A stretch of DNA of 64,000 nt, from the NCBI RefSeq assembly GCF_003031405.1, contig NZ_CP020469.1, positions 3,224,001-3,288,000 on the forward strand, read 5' to 3'. How positions within the stretch are numbered: position 1 is the first letter of the stretch; each line of letters starts with the position of its first letter. Of the stretch, positions 25,154-33,586 are shown piece after piece. Position numbers and translations under genes: made by a program. Below the pieces are notes generated by a model. It saw only the letters and a list, made by a program, of their open reading frames with translations. It did not search any database and had not been told where the DNA came from. This DNA is from Halomonas sp. 'Soap Lake #6'. Its GTDB lineage: Bacteria > Pseudomonadota > Gammaproteobacteria > Pseudomonadales > Halomonadaceae.

Positions 25154-28006
25154 TCAGGCACGCTCAATACGGCAAATAGTGCACTTGGTCTCTTGCATCA
25201 GTGTCACCGGATCATAGCCGTAGGTGGTTGCAGTGTTAGCCGCTTCACCAATGATGTACGGATCAGAACCATCCGGGTAACGGTCGCGCAGACTCTCCCC
25301 TTGGAACATGCCGCCAAAGTGGAATGGCATGAAAGCAACTTTGCGATCGACACGCGGCGTCACCAGCGCTTTCACCTTCACGCGGCCGCCTTCCGCGCCC
25401 TCTACCCATACCTGGTCGCCATCGCGTACGCCAATATCGTTGGCATCTGCGGGGTTAATCTCCACAAACATCTCCTGCTGCAACTCAGCCAGCCACGACA
25501 TGGAGCGTGTTTCCTCACCACCACCCTCGTACTCAACAAGGCGACCCGAGGTAAGGATGATCGGATAGTCGGCGCTGTTATCACGGTCCTGAATGGTTTT
25601 GTACAGTGTCGGCAAGCGCATGATGGAGTCAAAATCGTCCCAGGTGGGGAAGCGCTCAACCAAATCACGCCGTGTGGTGTAGAGCGGCTCACGGTGTTTC
25701 GGCACCTGGTCGGGGAAAGTCCATACCACTGCGCGCGCTTTGGCATTGCCGTAAGGCGCGCAACCGTGCTCAATCGTTACCCGCTGAATACCGCCTGAAA
25801 GGTCGGTTTTCCAGTTTTCACCTTCAGCCGCCATTTTCTCCTCGTCGGTCAGGTCGTCCCACCAACCCAAATCTTTCAGCAACTGATCATTGAACTCAGG
25901 ATAACCATCGTCGATATCGCCGCCGACTGGTGCAGAGCCTTCCGCCAGAAGGTTGACACCATCGCGTTCAATACCAAATCGGGCGCGGAAGCCCATGCCA
26001 CCTTCCATCACCGGCACGCTGGTATCGTAAAGATTCGGTGACCCAGGATGACGGAATTCAGGTGTGCCCCAGCAGGGCCATGGCAGGCCGTAGTAGTCGC
26101 CGTCAGCGGGGCCTCCCTGAGCGCGTAGGTTCTCAAAACTAAAGGTATGCCAGTTTTTCTGGTGCTCTTTGAGACGCTCAGGGCTTTGCCCGGTGTAGCC
26201 CACCGTCCACATGCCACGGTTGATTTCTCGTAAAATGTCCTCGATTAGCGGCTCGTTACCATTCATTTGATAGTTCTTGACCAACTCGTTACCAATGCCC
26301 AGTTTACGGGCAAACAGGTACATGATTTCGTGGTCGGGTTTGGATTCAAACAGCGGCTCAATAACCTTATCGCGCCACTGGACAGAACGATTAGTGGCGG
26401 TGACGCTACCGGTGGTTTCAAACTGGGTCGCCGCAGGTAACAGGTAAACCCCATCGGAACGGTCATGCATAACAGCAGCAACAGTGGGATAAGGATCAAC
26501 AATGACCATCATCTCCAGCTTCTGCATCGCCTTCTGCATTTCGACGCCACGAGTTTGCGAGTTAACCGCGTGTCCCCAGTAGAACATCGCTTTTAGTGCG
26601 CTGCGCTGGGAGATGTTTTCATCCTCTTCCAACACGCCATCCACCCAGCGGGAGACCGTAATACCGCTGGAGTACATCGGTTTTCCGTCGGCGTACTCCG
26701 TATCATCAAAGCGCCCTTTCAGCCACTCGTACTCAACGTCCCACACCTTAGCCCAGTGCTGCCAAGCACCTTCAGCCAAGCCGTAATAGCCAGGTAGAGA
26801 GTCGCTGCCAAGGCCCATGTCAGTGGCACCCTGTACATTGTCGTGGCCACGCAAAATATTGGCGCCACCGCCCGCTTTACCAATATTGCCCAGCGCCAAT
26901 TCAAGGATGCAGTACGCCCGCGTATTGTTATTGCCGGTAGTATGCTGGGTTCCTCCCATACACCACACCACACAGCCTGGACGATTATCAGCCAGACGCT
27001 TGGCCACATCGAACATGTCCGCTTCAGATACGCCAGTAATGTCTTCCACTACTCTTGGCGTAAACTGAGCCACTTCGGCACGTACTTCATCCATGCCATA
27101 AACCCGCTGACTGATGTACTCGCTATCTTCCCAGCCGTTTTCAAAGATGTGCCACAGCAGGCCCCAGATATAGGCAATATCAGACCCTGGGCGCAAGCGC
27201 ACATATTTATTGGCCTTGGCCGCGGTGCGGGTAAAGCGTGGGTCGGCCACAATGATGTCGCAGTTGTTACGCTCCTTGGCGATCAGGATATGCTGCATCG
27301 CCACCGGGTGGGCTTCGCTTGGGTTGGAGCCAATAAACAGCATCGATTTGCTGTTATGCATGTCATTGAGCGAGTTAGTCATCGCCCCATAGCCCCAGGT
27401 ATTTGCCACACCAGCCACTGTGGTGGAGTGGCAGATACGCGCCTGGTGGTCGGTGTTGTTAGTGCCCCATAGCGAGGCAAGCTTACGCATTAGATACGCC
27501 TGCTCGTTATTAAACTTGGCCGAACCTAGCCAATACACGCTATCCGGGCCATGTTCATCGCGCAGTTCAAGTAACTTGTCGCCGATCTCATTGATAGCAT
27601 CATCCCAACTCATCCGCTCCCACTCACCCGCTACCAGCTTCATCGGGTACTTAAGCCGTCGCGTTGAGTGCCCATGCTGGCGCAGCGAGGCACCTTTCGC
27701 GCAGTGGGCACCACGGTTAATTGGGTGGTCAAAAGCGGGCTCTTGCTTGGTCCAGATACCTTCTTGAACTTCTGCATAGGCACCACAGCCCACCGAACAG
27801 TGAGAGCAGATGGTGCGCTTTGTTTCCACAGGGGAGTCTAGCACCGGCGTTTTCTGCGCCGACTCGGCGCGCTGCATCATCGGTGCGCCCATAAAACCTA
27901 CGGCTGCCACGCCACCGGTGGCAACGCCCGTGCGCTGCAAAAACTGACGGCGGGAAATGCCCAGCCCAGAGGCCTTAGGGGTCGTTGTTTTGCGAGTTAG
28001 ACGCAT
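25154..28006 (-). CDS. fdhA: Formate dehydrogenase catalytic molybdopterin subunit (alpha), cysteine type
   Basis: The protein has 950 residues. The Tat signal has SRRQFLQRTG at 18-27. A [4Fe-4S] site is formed by C67, C70, C74 and C102. The molybdenum ligand is C192 in DHQARICHSTTVAG, where selenocysteine enzymes such as E. coli FdnG have Sec. The frame is open throughout, with no in-frame TGA. The chain continues with bis-MGD binding domains, including GSNPSEAHPV and a C-terminal Asp-decarboxylase-like fold (YPIILTSGRLVEY). It oxidises formate to CO2 in the periplasm. GGAGA precedes the ATG. Dedicated accessory genes flank it on both sides. Confidence 0.95.
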   Translation of the reverse strand: MRLTRKTTTPKASGLGISRRQFLQRTGVATGGVAAVGFMGAPMMQRAESAQKTPVLDSPVETKRTICSHCSVGCGAYAEVQEGIWTKQEPAFDHPINRGAHCAKGASLRQHGHSTRRLKYPMKLVAGEWERMSWDDAINEIGDKLLELRDEHGPDSVYWLGSAKFNNEQAYLMRKLASLWGTNNTDHQARICHSTTVAGVANTWGYGAMTNSLNDMHNSKSMLFIGSNPSEAHPVAMQHILIAKERNNCDIIVADPRFTRTAAKANKYVRLRPGSDIAYIWGLLWHIFENGWEDSEYISQRVYGMDEVRAEVAQFTPRVVEDITGVSEADMFDVAKRLADNRPGCVVWCMGGTQHTTGNNNTRAYCILELALGNIGKAGGGANILRGHDNVQGATDMGLGSDSLPGYYGLAEGAWQHWAKVWDVEYEWLKGRFDDTEYADGKPMYSSGITVSRWVDGVLEEDENISQRSALKAMFYWGHAVNSQTRGVEMQKAMQKLEMMVIVDPYPTVAAVMHDRSDGVYLLPAATQFETTGSVTATNRSVQWRDKVIEPLFESKPDHEIMYLFARKLGIGNELVKNYQMNGNEPLIEDILREINRGMWTVGYTGQSPERLKEHQKNWHTFSFENLRAQGGPADGDYYGLPWPCWGTPEFRHPGSPNLYDTSVPVMEGGMGFRARFGIERDGVNLLAEGSAPVGGDIDDGYPEFNDQLLKDLGWWDDLTDEEKMAAEGENWKTDLSGGIQRVTIEHGCAPYGNAKARAVVWTFPDQVPKHREPLYTTRRDLVERFPTWDDFDSIMRLPTLYKTIQDRDNSADYPIILTSGRLVEYEGGGEETRSMSWLAELQQEMFVEINPADANDIGVRDGDQVWVEGAEGGRVKVKALVTPRVDRKVAFMPFHFGGMFQGESLRDRYPDGSDPYIIGEAANTATTYGYDPVTLMQETKCTICRIERA

Positions 28007-28030
28007 GGCAATTCTCCTGGCGTTTAGCCG

Positions 28031-28234
28031 TCAGTCGCGCAGCGACGCGTAGTAGGCACGAATATGATCCGTCTCGTGATAATTGGACGTTACTTTTTCG
28101 CGCTCAACCGGCTTGTTGTTATCAGCCTGAGCCAAAGTTACATGGCCCACGGTAGCGGCAGCGCCCGCGGCTGCAGTTCCTAACCCGATGGTTTTGATAA
28201 ACCGGCGGCGCTCAGGGTTATGTGACTTGTGCAT
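28031..28234 (-). CDS. Small Tat-signal protein of formate dehydrogenase loci
   Basis: The protein has 67 residues, with a twin-arginine signal (PERRRFIKTIGLG, about 8-20), a small hydrophobic stretch and a short hydrophilic remainder. It matches the short formate-dehydrogenase-region Tat proteins that occur beside fdhA. It may assist export or act as a decoy or chaperone-binding partner; no function is established. AGGAG precedes the ATG. The gene is 24 bases upstream of fdhA. Confidence 0.85.
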   Translation of the reverse strand: MHKSHNPERRRFIKTIGLGTAAAGAAATVGHVTLAQADNNKPVEREKVTSNYHETDHIRAYYASLRD

Positions 28235-28263
28235 GAGGATCTCCTCTTACATGCCCTTTCTTT

Positions 28264-28878
28264 TTATGGCTCAACAATACGAACCGGCTGATAGGCCGCT
28301 TGATCATTCAAACTGGCCTGTTCGCTTTCCATAAAAGCGCCACCCAACTTCCCAAGCGCTGAATAGAAAACGGTGTCTACCTTGGCAAGGTCAGCAAAAC
28401 AGCTACCGGCCCAGGGCTTGATATGCTGCTGAAAAAAGTAGCTTTGTTCATGGCTCTGTGACGCCACCAGCATCGCCATGACTTCGCAGACAGCAGCCAG
28501 ATGATCTTCTGGTTCACAGACAGACTCACGACGCTCAAAGCCCAACACACGCAAATCGCGGCGTAACGCCACTAAAGCGGCCTCCATTAATTCGCCGTTT
28601 AAATACCAAGAGCCGTAAGGCACTACCTCCCCCTGAATGACGCCCACCAAATGGCGAAAATGGGCTCGCTGTAGTTCCTCAGGTGTACTTGCATTAGCAG
28701 CACTGGATAGTGCTGCCCAGCACTCTGCCAGCAGGCTGCCATCCTGCTCGATTTCAAGCTCAGCTAACCACTGCAGCAGCTCAGCGTCAGGGGCTTGGCG
28801 CACCAGACTGGCGACTAGCTGATAAATATCAGCCCGGAGTGACTCTGAATCACTCAGCATGGGCATCGCATGGCTCAT
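28264..28878 (-). CDS. TorD/DmsD-family chaperone for formate dehydrogenase
   Basis: The protein has 204 residues and is all-helical. The pattern is that of the TorD/NarJ/DmsD family: LRADIYQLVASLVRQAPDAE near the N-terminus, then the central VVPYGSWYLNGELM motif (about 117-130) and EPEDHLAAVCEVMAML (about 152). Such chaperones bind the Tat signal of a molybdoenzyme until the cofactor is inserted. Its place between the polyferredoxin and fdhA points to FdhA as client. It starts four bases after the polyferredoxin stop. Confidence 0.88.
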   Translation of the reverse strand: MSHAMPMLSDSESLRADIYQLVASLVRQAPDAELLQWLAELEIEQDGSLLAECWAALSSAANASTPEELQRAHFRHLVGVIQGEVVPYGSWYLNGELMEAALVALRRDLRVLGFERRESVCEPEDHLAAVCEVMAMLVASQSHEQSYFFQQHIKPWAGSCFADLAKVDTVFYSALGKLGGAFMESEQASLNDQAAYQPVRIVEP

Positions 28879-28882
28879 TGCT

Positions 28883-30607
28883 TCACACCTTTAATTGCGC
28901 GTCAGGATCACGGATCATGGTTTTCCAAACATCCTTCACTCGACAGTCTTCACACATCTCTAAACGCGCCATCGCCTCCCCGGCAAAATAGGGGTGGTGA
29001 GCGAGTTTCTGTTTAATAGCCGCCACGGTACTGACGGTCGCAAAGGGCTTGCCGCAGCTAATACACTCAAACGGCGCTTCTGCGTGGCAGATATGCCGCG
29101 CTTGCCGCTCAGGGGAAGCCAAAAATCCAGGCAGCAGGCTAATCGCGTCTTCAGGGCAGGCCTTTTCACATAAACCGCACTGTATGCAGTCTGCTTCGCG
29201 GAAGCTGAGTGAAGGGGCATCGCCACCGGCACTAAGCGCTGGCGTCGGGCAGTTGCTGACACAGGCATAGCAGAGCGTGCAGGCTGCGCTATCTACCTCA
29301 ATAGCGCCATAAGCTGCTCCGTTTGGCATCGGGTGGCGTTTGCCGCTTGGCACTCCTGACTCTGCTAAGCGCTCCAGCACACGGTTTAATCGCAGGCGTT
29401 TATCAGGCTCAAGTAAGGTCAATGCGGTATCAGCAAGCGGCATTAAAGCGGGTAGTGCATCACGGGCGGCACTATCATTCGGTTTAATAAACTGGATACG
29501 CGCAGCATCATGGCCCAGCGCTTCAAGCACACTATGGGCTTGGGCAAGCTGGTTGTTTAAAAAAGTACTTAAACGGGGAGGCATCGCCTCATACAAATGG
29601 ATCCGCACTTCAGCGGCACCATTTGCCAGCGCGGTAAGCCATTGGTCATGGCCCGCCGCCCCCAGTTCCTCAAGTGGCGCATCCAACACATAGCCAGGTG
29701 TTACTATCCCGGCTTGACGCTCCATATCGAGGGCATCCTGGGTGATGAAGCGCATTACCGGCACTTGACCACCGGCTTCGCGGTAGGCTGTCAGCCAGGC
29801 CCCCAAGGTATCCTGCTGACGGTGGGTCTCCGGCAAGCGAAACTCAATTGCACCCGTGGGGCAGGCGCTGGTACAGCTGCCTACGCCCTGACAGAGAAAC
29901 GGGTCAATTTCAATGCGTGACTCAATCCGCCCTTTATGGCTGGTGATTGCATCTGCGGGGCAAACATCCAGGCAACGTGTACAGCCGGTATTGCCGCTGG
30001 AAGAGTGGGCGCACAGGTCACTGTTTACCTGGAAATAACGCGGCTTATCAAACTCGCCTATCAGCTCAGCGACGCTGTCCAGCACCTCACTGGGGTTGCC
30101 TGTCATCGCCCAGTCAAGCTGCACGTAGCCTGGCGGAGGAAGCTCCCAGGATAGAACGTTAATTGAATGCTCAGCACCGGTCATATCCAGTACGACATCA
30201 AACACGCTCCGCTCAATCAGTGCTTGGGCTAAGTTCAGCTGCTCACCCTCAGCAGAACGAAGCTCAACTTGAAAAGCCCCTAAGTGGCCAGAAATGTGGA
30301 GTTGCTGAAGCTGCCCAGATGACAAGCGGTGCTCTATCACTGGTTCGTTACAATTTGAAAGCGCTTCCTGTTGTGCAGGCTCATCAGTGAGCAGCAGGGT
30401 CAGCGATGCCAGCCCTCGGCCTTGTAAAAGGCGGGCAGCAGAGTATGTCGCTTGAGCGCTACCCAACAGCAGCGCATGGCCACGACTATGGTAGGTAACA
30501 TTAGCCGGCGTTAAATTGGCCGGCCATGAGATGCGCTGACGCACCGCCTCCCGGGCGGCAACATTGCGCTGGTCGTCTAACGACGCCAGTTGGATTCGTT
30601 GGTTCAT
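28883..30607 (-). CDS. Multi-cluster 4Fe-4S ferredoxin-type protein of the fdh operon
   Basis: The protein has 574 residues and is cytoplasmic. The N-terminal 190 residues have a Rossmann-like character without an obvious cofactor motif. Ferredoxin cysteine groups follow: CTRCLDVCP (about 208), CQGVGSCTSACP (about 240), CTLCYACVSNCP (about 447) and CIQCGLCEKACP (about 478). Two further CxxC pairs close the protein: CISCGKP (about 522) and CEDCRVKD (about 556). Similar proteins occur with DUF3305/DUF3306 upstream of fdhA in other proteobacteria. A role in electron supply or FdhA maturation is plausible but unproven. Confidence 0.85.
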   Translation of the reverse strand: MNQRIQLASLDDQRNVAAREAVRQRISWPANLTPANVTYHSRGHALLLGSAQATYSAARLLQGRGLASLTLLLTDEPAQQEALSNCNEPVIEHRLSSGQLQQLHISGHLGAFQVELRSAEGEQLNLAQALIERSVFDVVLDMTGAEHSINVLSWELPPPGYVQLDWAMTGNPSEVLDSVAELIGEFDKPRYFQVNSDLCAHSSSGNTGCTRCLDVCPADAITSHKGRIESRIEIDPFLCQGVGSCTSACPTGAIEFRLPETHRQQDTLGAWLTAYREAGGQVPVMRFITQDALDMERQAGIVTPGYVLDAPLEELGAAGHDQWLTALANGAAEVRIHLYEAMPPRLSTFLNNQLAQAHSVLEALGHDAARIQFIKPNDSAARDALPALMPLADTALTLLEPDKRLRLNRVLERLAESGVPSGKRHPMPNGAAYGAIEVDSAACTLCYACVSNCPTPALSAGGDAPSLSFREADCIQCGLCEKACPEDAISLLPGFLASPERQARHICHAEAPFECISCGKPFATVSTVAAIKQKLAHHPYFAGEAMARLEMCEDCRVKDVWKTMIRDPDAQLKV

Positions 30608-30639
30608 GCATGCTCACGGTCAGAAAGTCATTTTTGTTA

Positions 30640-30668
30640 TAATTAAAAGTCATCAATATTTACCTCAA
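30640..30668 (-). promoter_or_regulatory. Candidate promoter before the polyferredoxin gene
   Basis: Read leftwards, TTGAGG (30668-30663) and TAATTA (30645-30640) are separated by 17 bases, which would give a leader of about 25 bases before the ATG at 30607. The -10 is poor. The 186-base gap after DUF3306 is AT-rich and supports a second transcription start here. Confidence 0.35.
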
Positions 30669-30793
30669 AGGCATATCTTAACGCCTCATCTATTATGAGC
30701 GTATGAGGCTATAGCCTTTTTTGCCACTTTAAGAGGGCTGGCACATCAACTCCACATCACCGAACAAGATCTAATCACTTGTTTATAAAAAAT

Positions 30794-31420
30794 TTATTTT
30801 ATTTTAGTACATTCGTCTACGTCTTCATCTATCGAATCAGACTGGTCGTCTAGCTGTAAATCTTGTACACGACGGTCGCCACTTGTACTGGTATGAGCAC
30901 TGGAATGAGTACTGGTGTCAGCACTACTTTCCGTTCCCCCCTCCGCTACACTGCCCTCTTCATTTACTCCTGACCGCTCTTCCTCCTTGTTTGCCCAGCG
31001 GCGCAGTTTTCCCGCCAGCTCACTCGCCATAGGCTTTAATTGTTGGCGATAGTCAGCATCATAATCGTCCAAACCATCACGCACATTGTAGTTACCAGTG
31101 GCCCATAACCGTTTAAGCGCCCGTCGGCGCAGAGCGGCACTTACTCCAGAGGCCATAAACACGCTGAAATCACTGCCCGGGGGCAAGGTGTCGGGGTCAG
31201 GCAAAGTATGGTCTAAGCTGCCCGGTGCAGGCGCCTCCTGCTCAGCTTGCTCGCCCACTTGCAGCTGTGGCTCACTAGGCAGCCCTGACTCTACGGTACC
31301 ATCTCGTGCTTCCGCTTCCGTGCTGATAAGCTCTGCTAGCGGAGCAGGTTCCTCACTTACCAAAGCAGGCTCATCTTCCACACCACGCTTTTTACGCGAC
31401 CAACGCTCTAGACGGCTCAC
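30794..31420 (-). CDS. DUF3306 family protein
   Basis: The protein has 208 residues and is very acidic and rich in S, T and E, with a short basic start (RLERWSRKKRG) and a conserved core around residues 85-140 (SDFSVFMASGVSAALRRRAL and LRRLW-like positions). This arrangement is typical of DUF3306, which is found almost only in formate dehydrogenase loci. Both ends look disordered. The function is unknown. The start overlaps the DUF3305 stop by four bases. Confidence 0.82.
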   Translation of the reverse strand: MSRLERWSRKKRGVEDEPALVSEEPAPLAELISTEAEARDGTVESGLPSEPQLQVGEQAEQEAPAPGSLDHTLPDPDTLPPGSDFSVFMASGVSAALRRRALKRLWATGNYNVRDGLDDYDADYRQQLKPMASELAGKLRRWANKEEERSGVNEEGSVAEGGTESSADTSTHSSAHTSTSGDRRVQDLQLDDQSDSIDEDVDECTKIK

Positions 31421-31857
31421 TGCGGTTGCTCCTTGGTGGCTAGCTCTTTCGCTCGCCCCGCCCCTTTACGTTTTTTCTTACGCATTTCCTGTGGCGCCTC
31501 ACCATGGCGGGCGAGATAACTCTCCAGCCATACCTGAATCGCCATCGGCATCGGCGCCTCCAGCACCTGTTGTTCCCCATCCATCCAACCAGCCGCCACA
31601 TCCTGGCTGGCAGTGATGGCGCTAGGTTTAGGTGTTTGGCCAGAAAACCCCGCGCGAACAAACAAACGGGGGGAAGCAGATGTCAAATTGAAACGGTAAG
31701 CAGAGCGCTCTGTCATTGAAAGCTGAAGTCCTAGCACACACTCTCCCTGGTCACCGGGTGCCAGGCTAGCAATGCGCCACTGCGTCAGCGTATAGCTCTT
31801 CACCTGCTTAGGCTCGGCAACCAAGGTAATGCTCAATGCGCGCAAGTTATCAGTCAT
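31417..31857 (-). CDS. DUF3305 family protein
   Basis: The protein has 146 residues: a compact beta-rich domain (about 5-115) followed by a lysine-rich tail (MRKKRKGAGRAKEL). It fits DUF3305, the usual upstream partner of DUF3306 in fdh loci, and the two genes overlap here by ATGA. It is the first gene of the leftward fdh operon, and its promoter must lie in the repeat-rich gap shared with fdhD. The biochemical role is unknown. Confidence 0.82.
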   Translation of the reverse strand: MTDNLRALSITLVAEPKQVKSYTLTQWRIASLAPGDQGECVLGLQLSMTERSAYRFNLTSASPRLFVRAGFSGQTPKPSAITASQDVAAGWMDGEQQVLEAPMPMAIQVWLESYLARHGEAPQEMRKKKRKGAGRAKELATKEQPQ

Positions 31858-31887
31858 AGCGGGAGACCTCTTAGCTAACTACCTTAG

Positions 31888-31947
31888 ACCTTGAATGACT
31901 TAGGCCCTGAATGACTTAGACCTTGAATGACTTAGACCTTGAATGAG
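31888..31947. repeat. Tandem repeat, 16 bp x 3.8
   Basis: The unit ACCTTGAATGACTTAG repeats at 31888, 31904 (with GCC for ACC), 31920 and partly at 31936. It lies in the divergent promoter gap between the DUF3305 gene and fdhD, on the DUF3305 side. Confidence 0.88.
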
Positions 31948-32020
31948 TAGACAAGTAAGCCCCTAGGGAGCCATCATCGTCAACTCAGAGTGTTTTGCTC
32001 AACTATTATTGATTTTTAGA

Positions 32021-32091
32021 TACTGTCATTTAAGTACGGCCACTTAAGTACCATCATTTAAGTACCATCATTTAAGTACCATCTTTTTAAG
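32021..32091. repeat. Tandem repeat, 14 bp x 5
   Basis: The unit TACCATCATTTAAG occurs exactly at 32049 and 32063. Variants lie at 32021 (TACTGTCATTTAAG), 32035 (TACGGCCACTTAAG) and 32077 (15 bases). The array ends 20 bases before the fdhD start, next to its ribosome-binding site, and every unit carries TTAAGTAC across its junction. Confidence 0.88.
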
Positions 32092-32111
32092 TACCAGCGA
32101 GGATTGCGCGG

Positions 32112-32969
32112 ATGCCCGCTCTTCAGTTAAGCCAAGCTCGGTTACCAGCGACCACCACCATTAACGTAATGGATGCTTATGGTGAGATGCGCCAGCAGGC
32201 GATTGCCGCCGAGCGTGCCTTAACGGTTTATCTTAATAAGCGCGAAATTGTTACGCTAATGACCCTGGGCGATGACCCAGAATCGCTGGTCGTGGGCTAT
32301 TTGCGCAACCAGGGCTTACTCCGCTCGGCTGATGACTTAACTGCCGTTCAAGTAGACTGGGAGGTAGAGGCCGCGGTTGTGGTCACACGTCACCTGCCGG
32401 AGGATTTAGAGGCGCGTTTAAGCACCCGCACGGTGACGACTGGCTGTGGTCAGGGTACGGTATTTGGCAACCTGCTAACCCAAACCTCATTAACTACGCT
32501 ACCTGAAACGCCTCTGGCGCAGTCGACGCTCTATCAACTACTTACCAATCTCAACGCTTATAACGAAACGTACCGCAGTGCTGGCGCGGTTCACGGCTGC
32601 GCGTTATGCCGCCACACAGACGTACTCGACTTTGTTGAAGACGTAGGGCGACACAATGCAGTAGACACCTTGGCAGGCCGCCAGTGGCTAAATCAAGCAG
32701 AGAGTGCTAGCGCCGATACTTTTTACACTACGGGCCGCCTGACTTCCGAAATGGTGTTAAAAGTCGCGCAGATGGGCATCAGCGTACTGGTCTCGCGTTC
32801 GGGCGTTACCCAAAAAGGTGTGGAGCTCGCCGAACGCTTCGGCGTTATGCTGATTGCCCGTGCCAAGGGTAAAGGTTTTCAGGCCATTAACGCCAATGGC
32901 CGCCTAACGCTGGATGCTATTCCCGCCAAGCCCCCTACTGCGCGTACATCAAAGGAGGCAGGCGTATGA
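32112..32969 (+). CDS. fdhD: Formate dehydrogenase accessory sulfurtransferase FdhD, unusual cysteine pattern
   Basis: The protein has 285 residues and is recognised as FdhD by GYLRNQGLL, the loop TVTTGCGQGTVFG (about 107-119) and VEDVGRHNAVDTLAG (about 175-189). FdhD moves sulfur from a desulfurase to bis-MGD before insertion into FdhA. In E. coli the mobile loop has C-x2-C (C121/C124); here only C112 remains and position 115 is glycine. A separate CALC pair lies at C163-C166. GAGGA precedes the ATG. The gene overlaps mobA by ATGA and opens the rightward cofactor operon. Confidence 0.9.
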   Translation: MPALQLSQARLPATTTINVMDAYGEMRQQAIAAERALTVYLNKREIVTLMTLGDDPESLVVGYLRNQGLLRSADDLTAVQVDWEVEAAVVVTRHLPEDLEARLSTRTVTTGCGQGTVFGNLLTQTSLTTLPETPLAQSTLYQLLTNLNAYNETYRSAGAVHGCALCRHTDVLDFVEDVGRHNAVDTLAGRQWLNQAESASADTFYTTGRLTSEMVLKVAQMGISVLVSRSGVTQKGVELAERFGVMLIARAKGKGFQAINANGRLTLDAIPAKPPTARTSKEAGV

Positions 32970-33586
32970 TTGCTACTCACGACATTACCGGTATGATTTT
33001 GGCAGGTGGCGAAGGCCGCCGCATGGGTGGCCGCGATAAAGGCCTGGAACCATTTGCCGGGCAGCCACTAGTGGCCCATGCAGTTAAACGCTTTGATGGC
33101 CATGTTGCAGAGCTATTGATCAATGCCAACCGCAATATCGACGCCTATACGCTGTTTGCATCACGTGTGATCGAAGATGCCGAAGGCGGTTTTAAAGGCC
33201 CTCTGATGGGGATTTATAGTGGGCTGCGCGCCGCTAACACACCTTGGCTGTTAGTCGCGCCCTGCGACTCCCCTGCACTACCCAACGACTTGGTGGCACG
33301 CATGGTAGCGGGCATCGTATCGGATAACGGTGAGAACGACATAGCAGTCGCCTTTGACGGCGAGCGCTTGCACCCAGTCGTGGCGTTACTGCGCACCTCA
33401 TTAGCCGACGATCTTGCCACCGCCCTTGCCCAAGGCGAGCGTAAAATCGACCGCTGGTTCGCCCGCCACCCGTGGTGCAAGGTGGATATGTCGGACTGCC
33501 CCGAAGCATTTGCCAACTTAAATACCGAGGAAGAAAAAAGCCGTCTGGAGTTAGCACTAGCAACTACCGACCAGGAGACATCATGA
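32966..33586 (+). CDS. mobA: Molybdenum cofactor guanylyltransferase MobA
   Basis: The protein has 206 residues. The N-terminal nucleotidyltransferase motif is ILAGGEGRRMGGRDKGL (about 11-27), followed by LLVAPCDSPALP (about 93) with the catalytic/Mg-binding Asp. It joins GMP from GTP to Mo-molybdopterin to give the MGD form that FdhA needs. A strong AGGAGG precedes the ATG. It overlaps fdhD upstream and the second moeA downstream, both by ATGA. Confidence 0.93.
   Translation: MIATHDITGMILAGGEGRRMGGRDKGLEPFAGQPLVAHAVKRFDGHVAELLINANRNIDAYTLFASRVIEDAEGGFKGPLMGIYSGLRAANTPWLLVAPCDSPALPNDLVARMVAGIVSDNGENDIAVAFDGERLHPVVALLRTSLADDLATALAQGERKIDRWFARHPWCKVDMSDCPEAFANLNTEEEKSRLELALATTDQETS

Noticed and set aside
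25079..25798. Long plus-strand open frame opposite fdhA (239 codons), and another at 26843-27472
   Set aside because: Both lie wholly antisense to a clear fdhA coding sequence, have no recognisable domain and look like by-products of its codon usage.
25154..28006. Possible selenocysteine formate dehydrogenase
   Set aside because: The active-site codon gives Cys192 and the frame has no internal TGA; no SECIS-dependent recoding is needed.
30691..30727. AGGCTATAGCCT followed by a T run as a rightward terminator
   Set aside because: No rightward gene ends there, and the palindrome leaves almost no loop.
31888..32091. CRISPR-like array
   Set aside because: Units are 14-16 bp with no unique spacers and no cas genes nearby; they are plain tandem repeats.
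33472..33582. Longer N-terminus for the second MoeA
   Set aside because: It would overlap mobA by over 100 bases and adds residues without MoeA similarity; the ATGA overlap start is better.
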